Positions 7,786 through 16,257 of a stretch of DNA of 62,169 nt are shown here, piece by piece. The notes under the pieces are model-generated. The model ran no database searches. It was given only the letters and a program-made list of their open reading frames with translations, and was not told the origin of the DNA. The translations under genes were made by a program, and so were the position numbers. Origin of the DNA: Lentzea tibetensis (lineage in GTDB: Bacteria > Actinomycetota > Actinomycetes > Mycobacteriales > Pseudonocardiaceae); the NCBI RefSeq assembly GCF_007845675.1, contig NZ_VOBR01000041.1, positions 1 through 62,169 of the forward strand, in the 5' to 3' direction. Numbering within the stretch: the stretch's first letter is position 1; every line of letters starts with the position of its first letter.

Positions 7786-8357
7786 ACTTCCCCCACGACG
7801 TCGAGCAGCGGCTCCAGCCGCCGCAGCTGTTCCGGATCGGTGGTCGCGCACCCGGTGATCCCGGCGCCGATGATCGGCAGCGCGGCCGCGATCGCGCGGA
7901 CCGCCGTCACGACCTCCGCGACCTTCATCCCACCGGACTCGGGCCGCTCGGCGCCAGCGAATTCGGCCGGGTCCAGCACGTCCAGGCCGATGTGGACGTA
8001 GACCTCGTCCGCGTCGGTCTCCAGCAGGCAGTTGCTGACGACGCTCGCCCGCCGGGCGGCGGCCACGGTCAGGTGCCGCACGCGGCCTTCCCAGACGTGC
8101 CGCCACTCCAGCACGCCCAGCTTGCGCGCGCCGATCAACGCCACCCGCCCGCCGCCGATCCGGGGCGACGCGACGAACTCCGGGTCGCCCAGCCCCATGA
8201 CCGCGGCGAGCGCGGTGCCGTGCCGGGCCGGACCACGGGGCGCGTGCAGGCTCCCGTGCGCGTCGAACCACGCGAGCCCGAGCGCGTGACCGTGCCTGCG
8301 GCGCGCGGCCGCGATCCGGGCGACCTCGGTGCCCGAGTCGACCAGCGGCTCAGGCAA
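7767..8357 (-). CDS. Arginase/agmatinase-fold protein with degenerate metal site, N-terminally short
   Basis: The ureohydrolase fold is recognisable from WFDAHGSLHAP, VYVHIGLDVLDPAEF, PESGGMKVAEVV and the C-terminal helix EQLRRLEPLLDVVGEV. Two of the aspartates that bind the Mn pair are gone: the family DAHxD reads DAHGS, and SxDxDxxDP reads GLDVLDP. The protein has only 196 residues, about 100 fewer than usual, and the strand with the first histidine ligand is absent. ATG 8357 overlaps the stop of the upstream hydrolase gene, so the short form is probably the real one. It may be catalytically inert or a remnant kept in frame. Function unknown. Confidence 0.65.
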   Translation of the reverse strand: MPEPLVDSGTEVARIAAARRRHGHALGLAWFDAHGSLHAPRGPARHGTALAAVMGLGDPEFVASPRIGGGRVALIGARKLGVLEWRHVWEGRVRHLTVAAARRASVVSNCLLETDADEVYVHIGLDVLDPAEFAGAERPESGGMKVAEVVTAVRAIAAALPIIGAGITGCATTDPEQLRRLEPLLDVVGEVCGLRS

Positions 8358-9420
8358 GCGCCTGCCACCAGCCGTCGACGCCGGGCGGGTCGTCGACGTT
8401 GACCCGCTCGCCCGGCCGCGGCACGGCCAGTGCCACGTCCCGCGCCTTGGCCTCGGCCCACACCCGGTCGACCGGCTCGGTCCACGAGTGCATGGCCAGG
8501 TTGAACGTGGCCCAGTGCACCGGGATCAGCAGCTTCCCGCCGAGGTCGCCGAACGCGTCCAGCCCTTCCTCGGGCGTCATGTGGATGTCCGGCCAGGCGT
8601 CGTTGTAGGCGCCGATCTGCATCAGCACCGCGTCGAACGGCCCGTGCGCGGCGCCGATCTCGGCGTACCCGTCGAAGTAGCCGGTGTCGCCGCTGTAGAA
8701 GACGGAGCGTTCACCCCGCTTGATCACCCACGACGCCCACAGCGTGACGTTGCGCGTGAAGGCACGCCCGGAGAAGTGCTGCGCGGCGGTCGCGGTGAGC
8801 GAGAAACCGTTGACGGAGAAGGACTCGTTCCAGTCCAGCTCCACGATCCGCTCCGCGGGGACGTGCCAGCGCCGCAGGTGCGCGCCGAGTCCCAGCGGCA
8901 CCACGAAAGGCGCGCTCTGGGTCTCGCGCAACGCGCGCACGGTCTCCATGTCGAGGTGGTCGTAGTGGTCGTGCGAGATCACGATCGCGGACAGCCGCGG
9001 CAGGTCGGAGAGCTTGTGCGGCACCGGGTGCAGCCGCTTGGGGCCGACTGCCGACGACGGCGAGCAGCGGTCGCTCCACACAGGATCGAGCAGCACGGAC
9101 GCGCCGTCGATCTCGATGAGCGCGGACGCGTGCCCGTACCAGGTGACGTGCAAACCGGACGAAACGGGCGCGGCGGGGCCGACGAGTGGCACCGGGGCCG
9201 ACGGCTTGCGCTTCTCCTTGCCGAACAGGAAGTCGCGGAACGTGTTGCCGTCCGGCACACCTGCGCGCGCCTCGGAGCGGTTGTGGAACACGCCGTCCCT
9301 GAACTGCGGCGACCGGTTCATCTGCTCGGGATCTGGCGTGCCGCCCATGGCGGCCGGGACGTCACGCAGCGTCCACGCGACCCCGGCCAGCCCGAGCAGT
9401 GCTCCCACGGCTTTCTTCAT
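8350..9420 (-). CDS. Metallo-beta-lactamase-fold hydrolase, NAPE-PLD/UlaG-like
   Basis: The 356-residue protein has a short hydrophobic N terminus (MKKAVGALLGLAGVAWTL), perhaps an anchor, and then the lactamase fold. The metal-binding HDHYDHLD motif lies in IVISHDHYDHLDMETV; later ligands are in FYSGDTGYFDGYAEIG and LIPVHWATF. The segment VTWYGHASALIEIDG, DPVWSDRCSP and WHVPAERIVELDWNE resemble N-acyl-phosphatidylethanolamine phospholipase D-like members. The substrate may be a lipid phosphodiester, but this is inference. It starts 39 bp downstream of the pyc stop and overlaps the arginase-like gene. Confidence 0.85.
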   Translation of the reverse strand: MKKAVGALLGLAGVAWTLRDVPAAMGGTPDPEQMNRSPQFRDGVFHNRSEARAGVPDGNTFRDFLFGKEKRKPSAPVPLVGPAAPVSSGLHVTWYGHASALIEIDGASVLLDPVWSDRCSPSSAVGPKRLHPVPHKLSDLPRLSAIVISHDHYDHLDMETVRALRETQSAPFVVPLGLGAHLRRWHVPAERIVELDWNESFSVNGFSLTATAAQHFSGRAFTRNVTLWASWVIKRGERSVFYSGDTGYFDGYAEIGAAHGPFDAVLMQIGAYNDAWPDIHMTPEEGLDAFGDLGGKLLIPVHWATFNLAMHSWTEPVDRVWAEAKARDVALAVPRPGERVNVDDPPGVDGWWQALA

Positions 9421-9459
9421 GTCCGGTGCAACGCGGGCACCGGACCGTTTAGTTCCCGG

Positions 9460-12400
9460 CTATTCGAGAACGATGAGCAGGTCACCGCCCTCGACCTGCT
9501 GAGCACCGCGCAGCGCCAGGCGCTGCACCACACCGGCCTTGGGCGCGGTGATCGCGGCCTCCATCTTCATGGCCTCGATGGTCGCGACCGTCTGACCGGC
9601 CTCGACGCTGTCACCCTCCGCGACGGCGGCGGTGACGACACCGGCGAACGGCGCCGCGACGTGGTTCGGGTTCGAGCGGTCGGCCTTCTCCGCGACCGGG
9701 ATGTCCGCCGCGACGGACAGGTCGCGGATCTGGATCGGCCGCAGCTGGCCGTTCAGGGTCGCCATGACCGTGCGGATGCCGCGCGCGTCGGCCTCGGAGA
9801 TCGCCTCCAGGCCGATGAGCAGGCGCACACCGGGCTCCAGGTCGACCGAGTACTCCTCGCCGGGACGCAAACCGTAGAAGAAGTCCTTGCTGCGCAAGAC
9901 CGACGTGTCGCCGTACGCCTCGCGGTGCGTCAGGTACTCCTTGGTCGGCGCCGGGAAGAGCAGGCGGTTCAACGTCGCGCGGCGGCTCTCGGCCAGGCCC
10001 GCGGCGTCCTCGATGGTCAGCTCCGCGACGCCCTTCGGCGCGGGACGCCCCTGGAGTGCCTTGCTGCGGAACGGCTCCGGCCAGCCGCCGGGCGGGTCGC
10101 CCAGCTCGCCGTGCAGGAAGCCGATCACCGACGCCGGGATGTCGAACTTGCCGGGGTCGGCCTCGAAGTCCTTCGGGGACACACCCGCGCCCACCAGGTG
10201 CAGCGCGAGGTCGCCGACGACCTTGGACGACGGCGTCACCTTCACCAGGTGCCCGAGCATCCGGTCGGCGGCCGCGTACATCGCCTCGATCTCCTCGAAC
10301 TTCTCGCCGAGACCGAGCGCAACCGCTTGCGTGCGCAGGTTGGAGAGCTGTCCACCGGGGATCTCGTGGTGGTAGACGCGGCCGGTCGGCGCGGGCAGGC
10401 CCGACTCGAACGGCGCGTAGACCTTGCGCGCGGCCTCCCAGTACGGCTCGAGGTCGCACACGGCCTGCAGGTCGAGGCCGGTGGAGTGCTCGGTGTGGTC
10501 GGTCGCGGCGACGATCGCCGACAGCGGCGGCTGCGACGTCGTGCCCGCCATGGACGCGGTCGCGCCGTCGATGGCGTCCACACCGGCCTGGATGGCCGCG
10601 AGGTACGTCGCGAGCTGGCCACCGGCCGTGTCGTGCGTGTGCAGGTGGACCGGGAGGTCGAACTCCTTGCGCAGCGCGGAGACCAGGCGTGCGGCCGCCG
10701 GCGGGCGCAGGAGTCCGGCCATGTCCTTGACGGCCAGCACGTGCGCACCGGCGCCGACGATCTGCTCAGCCAGCTTGAGGTAGTAGTCCAGTGTGTACAG
10801 ACGTTCGTCCGGGTTGGACAGATCGGACGTGTAGCACAGCGCGACCTCGGCGATCGCGGTTCCGGTCTCCCGCACGGCCTCGATCGCCGGACGCATCTGC
10901 TCCACGTCGTTCAGCGCGTCGAAGATGCGGAAGATGTCGATGCCGGTCGCGGTCGCCTCTTCGACGAACGCCTTGGTCACGGCCTCCGGGTACGGCGTGT
11001 AGCCGACCGTGTTGCGACCGCGCAGCAGCATCTGGAGGTTGATGTTCGGCACGGCCTCGCGCAGCGCGGCCAGCCGCTCCCACGGGTCCTCGGCGAGAAA
11101 CCGCAGCGCGACGTCGTACGTGGCGCCGCCCCAGCACTCCAGCGACAACAGCTGCGGCGTCAGGCGCGCGACGTGCGGCGCGACGGCGAGCAGGTCCTTG
11201 GTGCGCACTCGGGTGGCGAGCAGCGACTGGTGCGCGTCGCGGAACGTGGTGTCCGTGACGCCGATCGGCTTGGACTCGCGCAGCCAGCGCGCGAAGCCCT
11301 CCGGGCCCAGCTCGGTGAGCCGCTGCTTGGAGCCCGCGGGCGGCTCGGTGTTCAGGTCGACGACGGGCAGCTTGTCGCGCGGGTCCACGATGGACGGACG
11401 CGGCCCGTTCGGCTTGTTCACCGTGACGTCGGCGAGGTAGGTCAGCAGGCGCGTGCCGCGGTCGGCGGAGTGCCGCGCGGTCAGCAGGTGCGGACGCTTC
11501 TCGATGAACGACGTGGTGACGCGACCCTCGAAGAAGTCCGGTTCGTCCAGAACCGCCTGGAGGAACGGGATGTTCGTGGACACGCCGCGGATGCGGAACT
11601 CGGCGACCGCGCGGCGAGCGCGGGCCACGGCGGCGGGGAAGTTGCGGCCGCGGCAGGTCAGCTTGACCAGCATCGAGTCGAAGTGCGCGCCGATCGCGGT
11701 GCCGGAGCCGGTCGTGCCGCCGTCGAGGCGGATGCCGGAGCCACCGGGCGAGCGGTAAGCGCTGATCATGCCGGTGTCCGGGCGGAAGCCGTTCGCCGGA
11801 TCCTCGGTGGTGATGCGGCACTGGAGCGCGGCGCCGCGGAGTTGCACGGTGTCCTGGCTCAGCCCGAGGTCCTCGAGCGTCTCCCCCGCGGCGATGCGCA
11901 TCTGGGACTGGACGAGGTCGACGTCGGTCACCTCCTCGGTGACCGTGTGCTCGACCTGGATGCGCGGGTTCATCTCGATGAAGACGTAGTGGCCTTCGGG
12001 GTCGAGGAGGAACTCGACGGTGCCCGCGTTGCGGTAACCGATGTGCCGCGCGAACTTCACGGCGTCGGCGCAGATCCGGTCGCGCAGCTCGGGCGCGAGG
12101 TTCGGCGCGGGCGCGATCTCGATCACCTTCTGGTGGCGCCGCTGCACGGAGCAGTCGCGCTCGAAGAGGTGGATCACGTTGCCCTGGCCGTCCGCGAGGA
12201 TCTGCACCTCGATGTGGCGCGGCTCGACGACGGCCTGCTCGAGGAAGACGGTCGGGTCGCCGAACGCGGACTCGGCCTCGCGGGACGCGGCTTCGAGCGC
12301 CTCGCGCAGCCCGGCGGGGTCGTCGACCTTGCGCATGCCTCGGCCGCCACCACCGGCAACAGCCTTTACGAATACTGGGAAACGCATCTTCTCGCTGGCG

Positions 12401-12837
12401 GCGAGCAGCTCGTCGACGTCCGACGACGGCGCGCTCGACTCCAGCACGGGAAGCCCGGCTTCGCGCGCGGCCGCGATGGCGCGCGCCTTGTTGCCGGTGA
12501 GCTCCAGCACCTCGGTGATGGGGCCGATGAACGTGAGACCCGCCTCACGGCACGCGAGCGCCAGTTCGGGGTTCTCCGACAGGAAGCCGTATCCGGGGTA
12601 GATCGCGTCGGCCCCCGCCTTGCGGGCGGCCTTGATGATCTCGTCGACGGAGAGGTACGCGCGGACCGGGTGACCAGGCTCACCGATCTCGTAGGACTCG
12701 TCTGCCTTCAAGCGGTGCAGCGAGTTCCTGTCCTCGTGCGGGAAAACGGCGACCGTGCCGGCACCCAGTTCGTAGGCCGCGCGGAACGCTCGGATCGCGA
12801 TCTCGCCGCGGTTGGCGACAAGAACCTTGCGGAACAT
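9460..12837 (-). CDS. pyc: Pyruvate carboxylase
   Basis: This biotin enzyme carboxylates pyruvate to oxaloacetate to refill the citric acid cycle. All domains are present in one 1125-residue chain: biotin carboxylase (KVLVANRGEIAIRAFRA at the N terminus, ATP-grasp loop AVAGGGGRGMRKV, EMNPRIQVEHTVTEEV), carboxyltransferase TIM barrel (TDTTFRDAHQSLLATRVRT, with metal-binding HLHTHDTAGGQLA), and C-terminal biotin carrier domain with the biotinylated Lys in IEAMKMEAAI. ATG 12837 is preceded by a GGGAGGG ribosome site. It corresponds to pca of mycobacteria beside rsmD-coaD. A 195-bp divergent gap separates it from the coiled-coil gene and probably holds both promoters. Confidence 0.97.
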   Translation of the reverse strand: MFRKVLVANRGEIAIRAFRAAYELGAGTVAVFPHEDRNSLHRLKADESYEIGEPGHPVRAYLSVDEIIKAARKAGADAIYPGYGFLSENPELALACREAGLTFIGPITEVLELTGNKARAIAAAREAGLPVLESSAPSSDVDELLAASEKMRFPVFVKAVAGGGGRGMRKVDDPAGLREALEAASREAESAFGDPTVFLEQAVVEPRHIEVQILADGQGNVIHLFERDCSVQRRHQKVIEIAPAPNLAPELRDRICADAVKFARHIGYRNAGTVEFLLDPEGHYVFIEMNPRIQVEHTVTEEVTDVDLVQSQMRIAAGETLEDLGLSQDTVQLRGAALQCRITTEDPANGFRPDTGMISAYRSPGGSGIRLDGGTTGSGTAIGAHFDSMLVKLTCRGRNFPAAVARARRAVAEFRIRGVSTNIPFLQAVLDEPDFFEGRVTTSFIEKRPHLLTARHSADRGTRLLTYLADVTVNKPNGPRPSIVDPRDKLPVVDLNTEPPAGSKQRLTELGPEGFARWLRESKPIGVTDTTFRDAHQSLLATRVRTKDLLAVAPHVARLTPQLLSLECWGGATYDVALRFLAEDPWERLAALREAVPNINLQMLLRGRNTVGYTPYPEAVTKAFVEEATATGIDIFRIFDALNDVEQMRPAIEAVRETGTAIAEVALCYTSDLSNPDERLYTLDYYLKLAEQIVGAGAHVLAVKDMAGLLRPPAAARLVSALRKEFDLPVHLHTHDTAGGQLATYLAAIQAGVDAIDGATASMAGTTSQPPLSAIVAATDHTEHSTGLDLQAVCDLEPYWEAARKVYAPFESGLPAPTGRVYHHEIPGGQLSNLRTQAVALGLGEKFEEIEAMYAAADRMLGHLVKVTPSSKVVGDLALHLVGAGVSPKDFEADPGKFDIPASVIGFLHGELGDPPGGWPEPFRSKALQGRPAPKGVAELTIEDAAGLAESRRATLNRLLFPAPTKEYLTHREAYGDTSVLRSKDFFYGLRPGEEYSVDLEPGVRLLIGLEAISEADARGIRTVMATLNGQLRPIQIRDLSVAADIPVAEKADRSNPNHVAAPFAGVVTAAVAEGDSVEAGQTVATIEAMKMEAAITAPKAGVVQRLALRGAQQVEGGDLLIVLE

Positions 12838-13032
12838 CCGTTCCCTCCCGGTTACTCGGCGGTCAGTTTCGGCACGTTACCTTGCTCCTCCCGCCACTCG
12901 GGAGATTCGTCCCACGTGACGGGCGTCATCCTGATCGATCCCTCGTGGAAGCACCCGGTCGGACTCCGCCGTGTAGTGGGAATAACCGGATCGAGTGACG
13001 ATCTTCAGTGACATCTCGGTAGGGTGAGCCAT

Positions 13033-14319
13033 ATGGCCGGGGCCGATGGGACCGGGCAGCCTCCTGCCCGCACAGCACATTTCGACGTAGTTCTCCGTGG
13101 TTACAACCAGCGACAGGTGAACGAACGCGTCACCCGACTGGAGTTCGATCTTCGGAACTCCAGCCGCGCGCGTGACGCCGCTGCGGCGCAGGTCGGCGAG
13201 CTCAACAAGATCCTCAACGCGACGAGAGCCGAGCTGGACAAGGTCAAGGGCCAGCTCACCAACCTGGCCAACAGCCCGGTGAGCGCGTCCAACGTCACCG
13301 AGCGCGTGCGCGTGATGATGAGCCTGGCCGAGGAGGAGATCGCCGACATCCGCAAGGCGGCGGTCGACCAGGCGAACGGCGTCCGCGCCGAGGCGGACCG
13401 CTACGCGTCCGAGACGAAGGCCGCCCACGCCCGCCTGCTGTCCGAGGTGGACGAGCGCCGCAAGCAGCTGGAGCTCGCTCACCAGCAGCGCACCGCCGAG
13501 CTGAGCCAGCAGTACGACGAGCGCCGAATCGCACTCGAGGCAGAACACGAGCAGCTCCGCGCCAAGCTGTCCGCCGAACACGAGGCCCTGCTGGTCGAGG
13601 TCCGCGCCGACGCCGAGCGCGTGACCACCGAGTTCGACCGCAAGACGGCCGAACTGGAGGAGCGCCGCACCGCGCTGGAGCAGAAGTACTCCAAGTACCA
13701 CGACGAGCTGGACAAGGAGTACGACGAGCTGCGCTCGACGTTGAACTCCGAACACCAGAAGATCCTGATCGACGCCCGCACCGAGGCCGAACGCGTTCTG
13801 GCCGAGGTGGCGGACCGCGAGAAGACCGCTGCCGCGGAACTCGCCGAGTCCCTGGCCGCCCAGAAGGCCGACACGGAGAAAATGATCTCCGAGCTGGAGT
13901 CCGAGGCCCTCATCAAGGTGGACGCGCTGACCACCGAGGCCACCACCAAGGCGGCCAAGACCGTCAGCGACGCAGACGAGTACGCGGCATCCAAGACCAC
14001 CGAGGCCGACGAGTACGCGACGCGCACCATCGGCGAGGCCGACGCGAAGGCCACCGAGACGGTCCGCGCGGCCGAGGCCAAGGCGTCCGAAACCGTGCGC
14101 TCGGCCGACGAACACGCAGACCGCCGCCTGACCGCCGCGTCCCAGCGCGAGACCACGCTCCGCAAGGTCCACGACGACCTCACCGCCCAGTTCGCCGCAG
14201 CGCAGGACGCGGTCGCGAACGCGGTGAAGTCCCTGACGCCGCTGCCCTCGCCTGGCGATGACGCGAAGACCGAGCAGTTCCCGCTGCCCCGGCCCGACAA
14301 GGACCGCAAGAAGTCCTGA
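13033..14319 (+). CDS. DivIVA-domain long coiled-coil protein (Scy/FilP-like polarity factor)
   Basis: The 428-residue protein opens with a DivIVA-type segment (HFDVVLRGYNQRQVNERVTRLEFDL) and is then almost entirely coiled coil, with repeats such as AEADRYASETKAAHARLLSEVDERR and later TTEADEYATRTIGEADAKATETV. It ends in a proline-rich charged tail. Such proteins, often labelled cellulose-binding in Streptomyces, organise the growing pole or cytoskeleton; that role is inferred from architecture. ATG 13033 is eight bases after TAGGG; an in-frame GTG at 13024 is possible. The gene is divergent from pyc and followed by a strong terminator. Confidence 0.8.
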   Translation: MAGADGTGQPPARTAHFDVVLRGYNQRQVNERVTRLEFDLRNSSRARDAAAAQVGELNKILNATRAELDKVKGQLTNLANSPVSASNVTERVRVMMSLAEEEIADIRKAAVDQANGVRAEADRYASETKAAHARLLSEVDERRKQLELAHQQRTAELSQQYDERRIALEAEHEQLRAKLSAEHEALLVEVRADAERVTTEFDRKTAELEERRTALEQKYSKYHDELDKEYDELRSTLNSEHQKILIDARTEAERVLAEVADREKTAAAELAESLAAQKADTEKMISELESEALIKVDALTTEATTKAAKTVSDADEYAASKTTEADEYATRTIGEADAKATETVRAAEAKASETVRSADEHADRRLTAASQRETTLRKVHDDLTAQFAAAQDAVANAVKSLTPLPSPGDDAKTEQFPLPRPDKDRKKS

Positions 14320-14361
14320 CCTGCGCAAACGCCGAAACTGTCGGTGTCGCGTGAGATGCTG

Positions 14362-14398
14362 AAAACAGGGGTTCCCCCCGGCCGGGGACCCCTGTTTT
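14362..14398 (+). terminator. Intrinsic terminator after the coiled-coil gene
   Basis: AAAACAGGGGT (14362-14372) pairs perfectly with ACCCCTGTTTT (14388-14398); an inner CCCC/GGGG stem follows after one bulged T. The right arm ends in TTTT. It lies 43 bases after the stop codon. Confidence 0.85.
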
Positions 14399-14404
14399 GC
14401 GTTT

Positions 14405-14429
14405 CCAGGCCAGGCCAGGCCAGGCCAGG
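14405..14429. repeat. Pentanucleotide microsatellite (CCAGG)x5
   Basis: Five exact CCAGG units in tandem directly after the terminator. Unit number may vary by slippage. Each unit junction is also a run of CCWGG-type sites. No coding role. Confidence 0.9.
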
Positions 14430-14612
14430 CACGGCTAGCGCGCTCGAGCTGGGCAGCGGGCCAGAGCAGTGGCGGGGCCGGAGCAGCGACAAGCCAGGGC
14501 GAGCGGGGTAGGCGCAGTCTGGGACGAGGCGCAACTGGGACGAGGCGGCGTGGGCGGGCCTGGCGGGACGGGTGACGGGTGACGGGCGGCGGGTGCGGAG
14601 ACCGGCGGCCTG

Positions 14613-14642
14613 TGCCAAGCGGGCCGCGCGGCCCGCTTGGCA
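14613..14642. terminator. Perfect 30-bp GC-rich palindrome in the non-coding region
   Basis: TGCCAAGCGGGCCGC is followed at once by its exact reverse complement, giving a 15-bp stem without a loop. It can form a cruciform or a bidirectional terminator. Between 14430 and 14612 I see only low-complexity GC-rich sequence with GACGGGT-type short repeats and no gene. Confidence 0.6.
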
Positions 14643-14643
14643 A

Positions 14644-15104
14644 CGCTCACGCAGGCGTCCCCGCACGTGAGAACCCCCCGAATCGATGCTCCCAGCCAGC
14701 ACCGACAATCCCCGGCCGCGCAGCGGCCTCAGCCATGAAACCGGTGCGAAAGCCAGCACTTCTGCGGCGCGGCGGAGACCCCGCGAGCGAAGCGAAGCCA
14801 GCACACCAAGCAACCCACACAAACCGGCAGGTACCAAGAGAGCCCAGCGAAAACCGGCAGATACCAAAAGAAAGAGCGCCCGCCGCACCAGCAACCCCCG
14901 CACTGCCAACCGGGCGCGGCCCCCGAACACAAACCGGCAGCCAAATGATCCCAAGCATCCGAACGGGCCAGGGGTGGGGAGGGGCTCGCTGATCAGGCGC
15001 AGCCTTGCCACATCGAAAAGCCCCTGTCAAGGCAGCTTTTCCGCCTTGACAGGGGCTTTTCGATGTGGCGACCGTGAGGTGATCAGCGAGCCCCTCCCCA
15101 CCCC
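14644..15104. repeat. Dispersed intergenic repeat element, copy 1
   Basis: This block is repeated at 61804-62169. Shared parts, in order, are a roughly 60-bp opening segment (CGCTCACGCAGGCGTCCCC and on), two spaced copies of AACCGGCAGATACCAA about 30 bp apart, a nearly identical stretch of about 75 bp ending AAACCGGCAGCCAAATGATC, and a giant hairpin. The segment between the first and second parts differs between copies. No reading frame in either copy resembles a protein family. Copy 1 fills the gap between two convergent genes and ends one base before the sigma-factor stop codon. Confidence 0.85.
14971..15104. terminator. Nested long hairpin of repeat copy 1
   Basis: The outer arms are perfect over 25 bp (14971-14995 with 15080-15104). 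The inner arms are perfect over 27 bp (15007-15033 with 15043-15069) around a nine-base loop. Inner-stem ends are AAAAG and CTTTT, giving T-rich tracts on both strands. Position between convergent genes fits a bidirectional terminator. The second copy has an inner stem of the same length with compensatory changes. Confidence 0.85.
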
Positions 15105-15105
15105 G

Positions 15106-16257
15106 TCAACGAAGAGAGTTGAGCCGCGCGGCTTGCCGAGTCAGGTGATCACGCTCAGCGAGGTTGGGCGCCTTCAAAGCAGCCTCGGCGTACAACCGAG
15201 CCGCAGCAACCACGTCGCCATCACGCTCATGGAGATAGGCAGCCACGGCCGCATACCGCGGCACCGACTCATCCACCCCCGCGAGCGCCGCGAGCCCGGC
15301 ACGCGCCCCATCGGCCTCACCAACGGCAACCGCACGGTTGAGCCGCACAACCGGACTGTCAGTCAGCCGCGCCAACTCGTCGTACCACTCGACGATCTGC
15401 ACCCAGTCGGTCTCCTCGGCAACAAGCGCGTCCGCGTGGAGTGCCGCGATGGCGGCCTGCGCCTGGAACTCGCCCAGCTGGTCGCGGGCGAGGGCCGCCT
15501 GCAGGATCTCGACGCCCTCGGCGATGGACGCGGTGTCCCACCGGCCGCGGTCCTGCTCGGCCAGCGGCACGAGGCTGCCGTCGGGCGTGGTCCGGGCGGC
15601 GCGCCGGGCGTGGTGGAGCAGCATGAGGGCGAGCAGGCCCGCCGCCTCGGGGTGGTCGATCGCGGACGCGAGCTGCCGGGTCAGCCGGATGGCTTCGGAG
15701 GCGAGGTCGACGTCGCCGGAGTAGCCCTCGTTGAAGACCAGGTAGAGAACGCGCAGCACGGTGGCGACGTCGCCGGGCTGGTCGAACCGCACGCCGGACA
15801 CGGTGCGCTTGGCCCGGCTGATGCGCTGCGCCATGGTCGCCTCGGGCACGAGGTAGGCCTGGGCGATCTGGCGGGTGGTCAGCCCGCCGACGGCGCGCAG
15901 CGTCAACGCGACCGCGGACGACGGCGTCAGCGACGGGTGGGCGCACAGGAAGTAGAGCTGCAGCGTGTCGTCCACCGCGGGCGCGGACCCCGGCGCCGGC
16001 TCCTCGTCGACGACGTCCTCACGCCGGCGGCGGGCGGCGTCCGCCCTGGTCGCGTCGAGGAACCGGCGCCAGGCCACGGTGACCAGCCAGCCCTTCGCGT
16101 CCCGCGGCGGGTCGGTCGGCCAGACGCGGATCGCCTCGACCAGCGCGTCCTGCACGGCGTCCTCGGCCGCCGCGAAGTCGGCTCCGCGACGGACGAGGAC
16201 CCCGAGCACGCTCGGCGTGAGGCTCCGGAGCAGGGCCTCGTTCATCTGAGTGGTCAC
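15106..16257 (-). CDS. ECF RNA polymerase sigma factor, ECF42-type with C-terminal helical extension
   Basis: The 383-residue protein has sigma region 2 (FAAAEDAVQDALVEAIRVWPTDPPRDAKGWLVTVAWRRFLDATR), region 4 (LTTRQIAQAYLVPEATMAQRISRAKRTV) and a roughly 200-residue C-terminal helical extension (GLLALMLLHHARRAARTTPDG, RLNRAVAVGEADGARAGLAAL) characteristic of the ECF42 group. These sigma factors lack a classical anti-sigma factor and are paired with a DGPF/YCII protein, exactly as here: GTG 16257 overlaps the YCII stop (GTGA), so the two are translationally coupled. The target regulon is unknown. The stop codon abuts the giant hairpin of the repeat element. Confidence 0.92.
   Translation of the reverse strand: MTTQMNEALLRSLTPSVLGVLVRRGADFAAAEDAVQDALVEAIRVWPTDPPRDAKGWLVTVAWRRFLDATRADAARRRREDVVDEEPAPGSAPAVDDTLQLYFLCAHPSLTPSSAVALTLRAVGGLTTRQIAQAYLVPEATMAQRISRAKRTVSGVRFDQPGDVATVLRVLYLVFNEGYSGDVDLASEAIRLTRQLASAIDHPEAAGLLALMLLHHARRAARTTPDGSLVPLAEQDRGRWDTASIAEGVEILQAALARDQLGEFQAQAAIAALHADALVAEETDWVQIVEWYDELARLTDSPVVRLNRAVAVGEADGARAGLAALAGVDESVPRYAAVAAYLHERDGDVVAAARLYAEAALKAPNLAERDHLTRQAARLNSLR

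Noticed and set aside
8329-13011. A 1560-codon open frame on the plus strand opposite pyc and the hydrolase genes
   Set aside because: It is antisense to a clear pyruvate carboxylase with all its motifs. Its composition (Arg/Gly/Asp/Val-rich, no domain) is the expected shadow of GC-rich coding DNA.
14821-14940. Spaced AACCGGCAG repeats as a CRISPR array
   Set aside because: Only two or three units of about 20 bp occur with irregular spacers that are shared between the two element copies, and no cas genes are present.
12877-15011. Long minus-strand frames opposite the DivIVA-type coiled-coil gene
   Set aside because: The Ser/Arg/Val-rich products are shadows of heptad-repeat codons on the plus strand.
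14647-15030. Overlapping open frames in both copies of the intergenic repeat
   Set aside because: The two copies do not keep the same frame across insertions and the products have no family resemblance; the conserved feature is the stem, not a protein.
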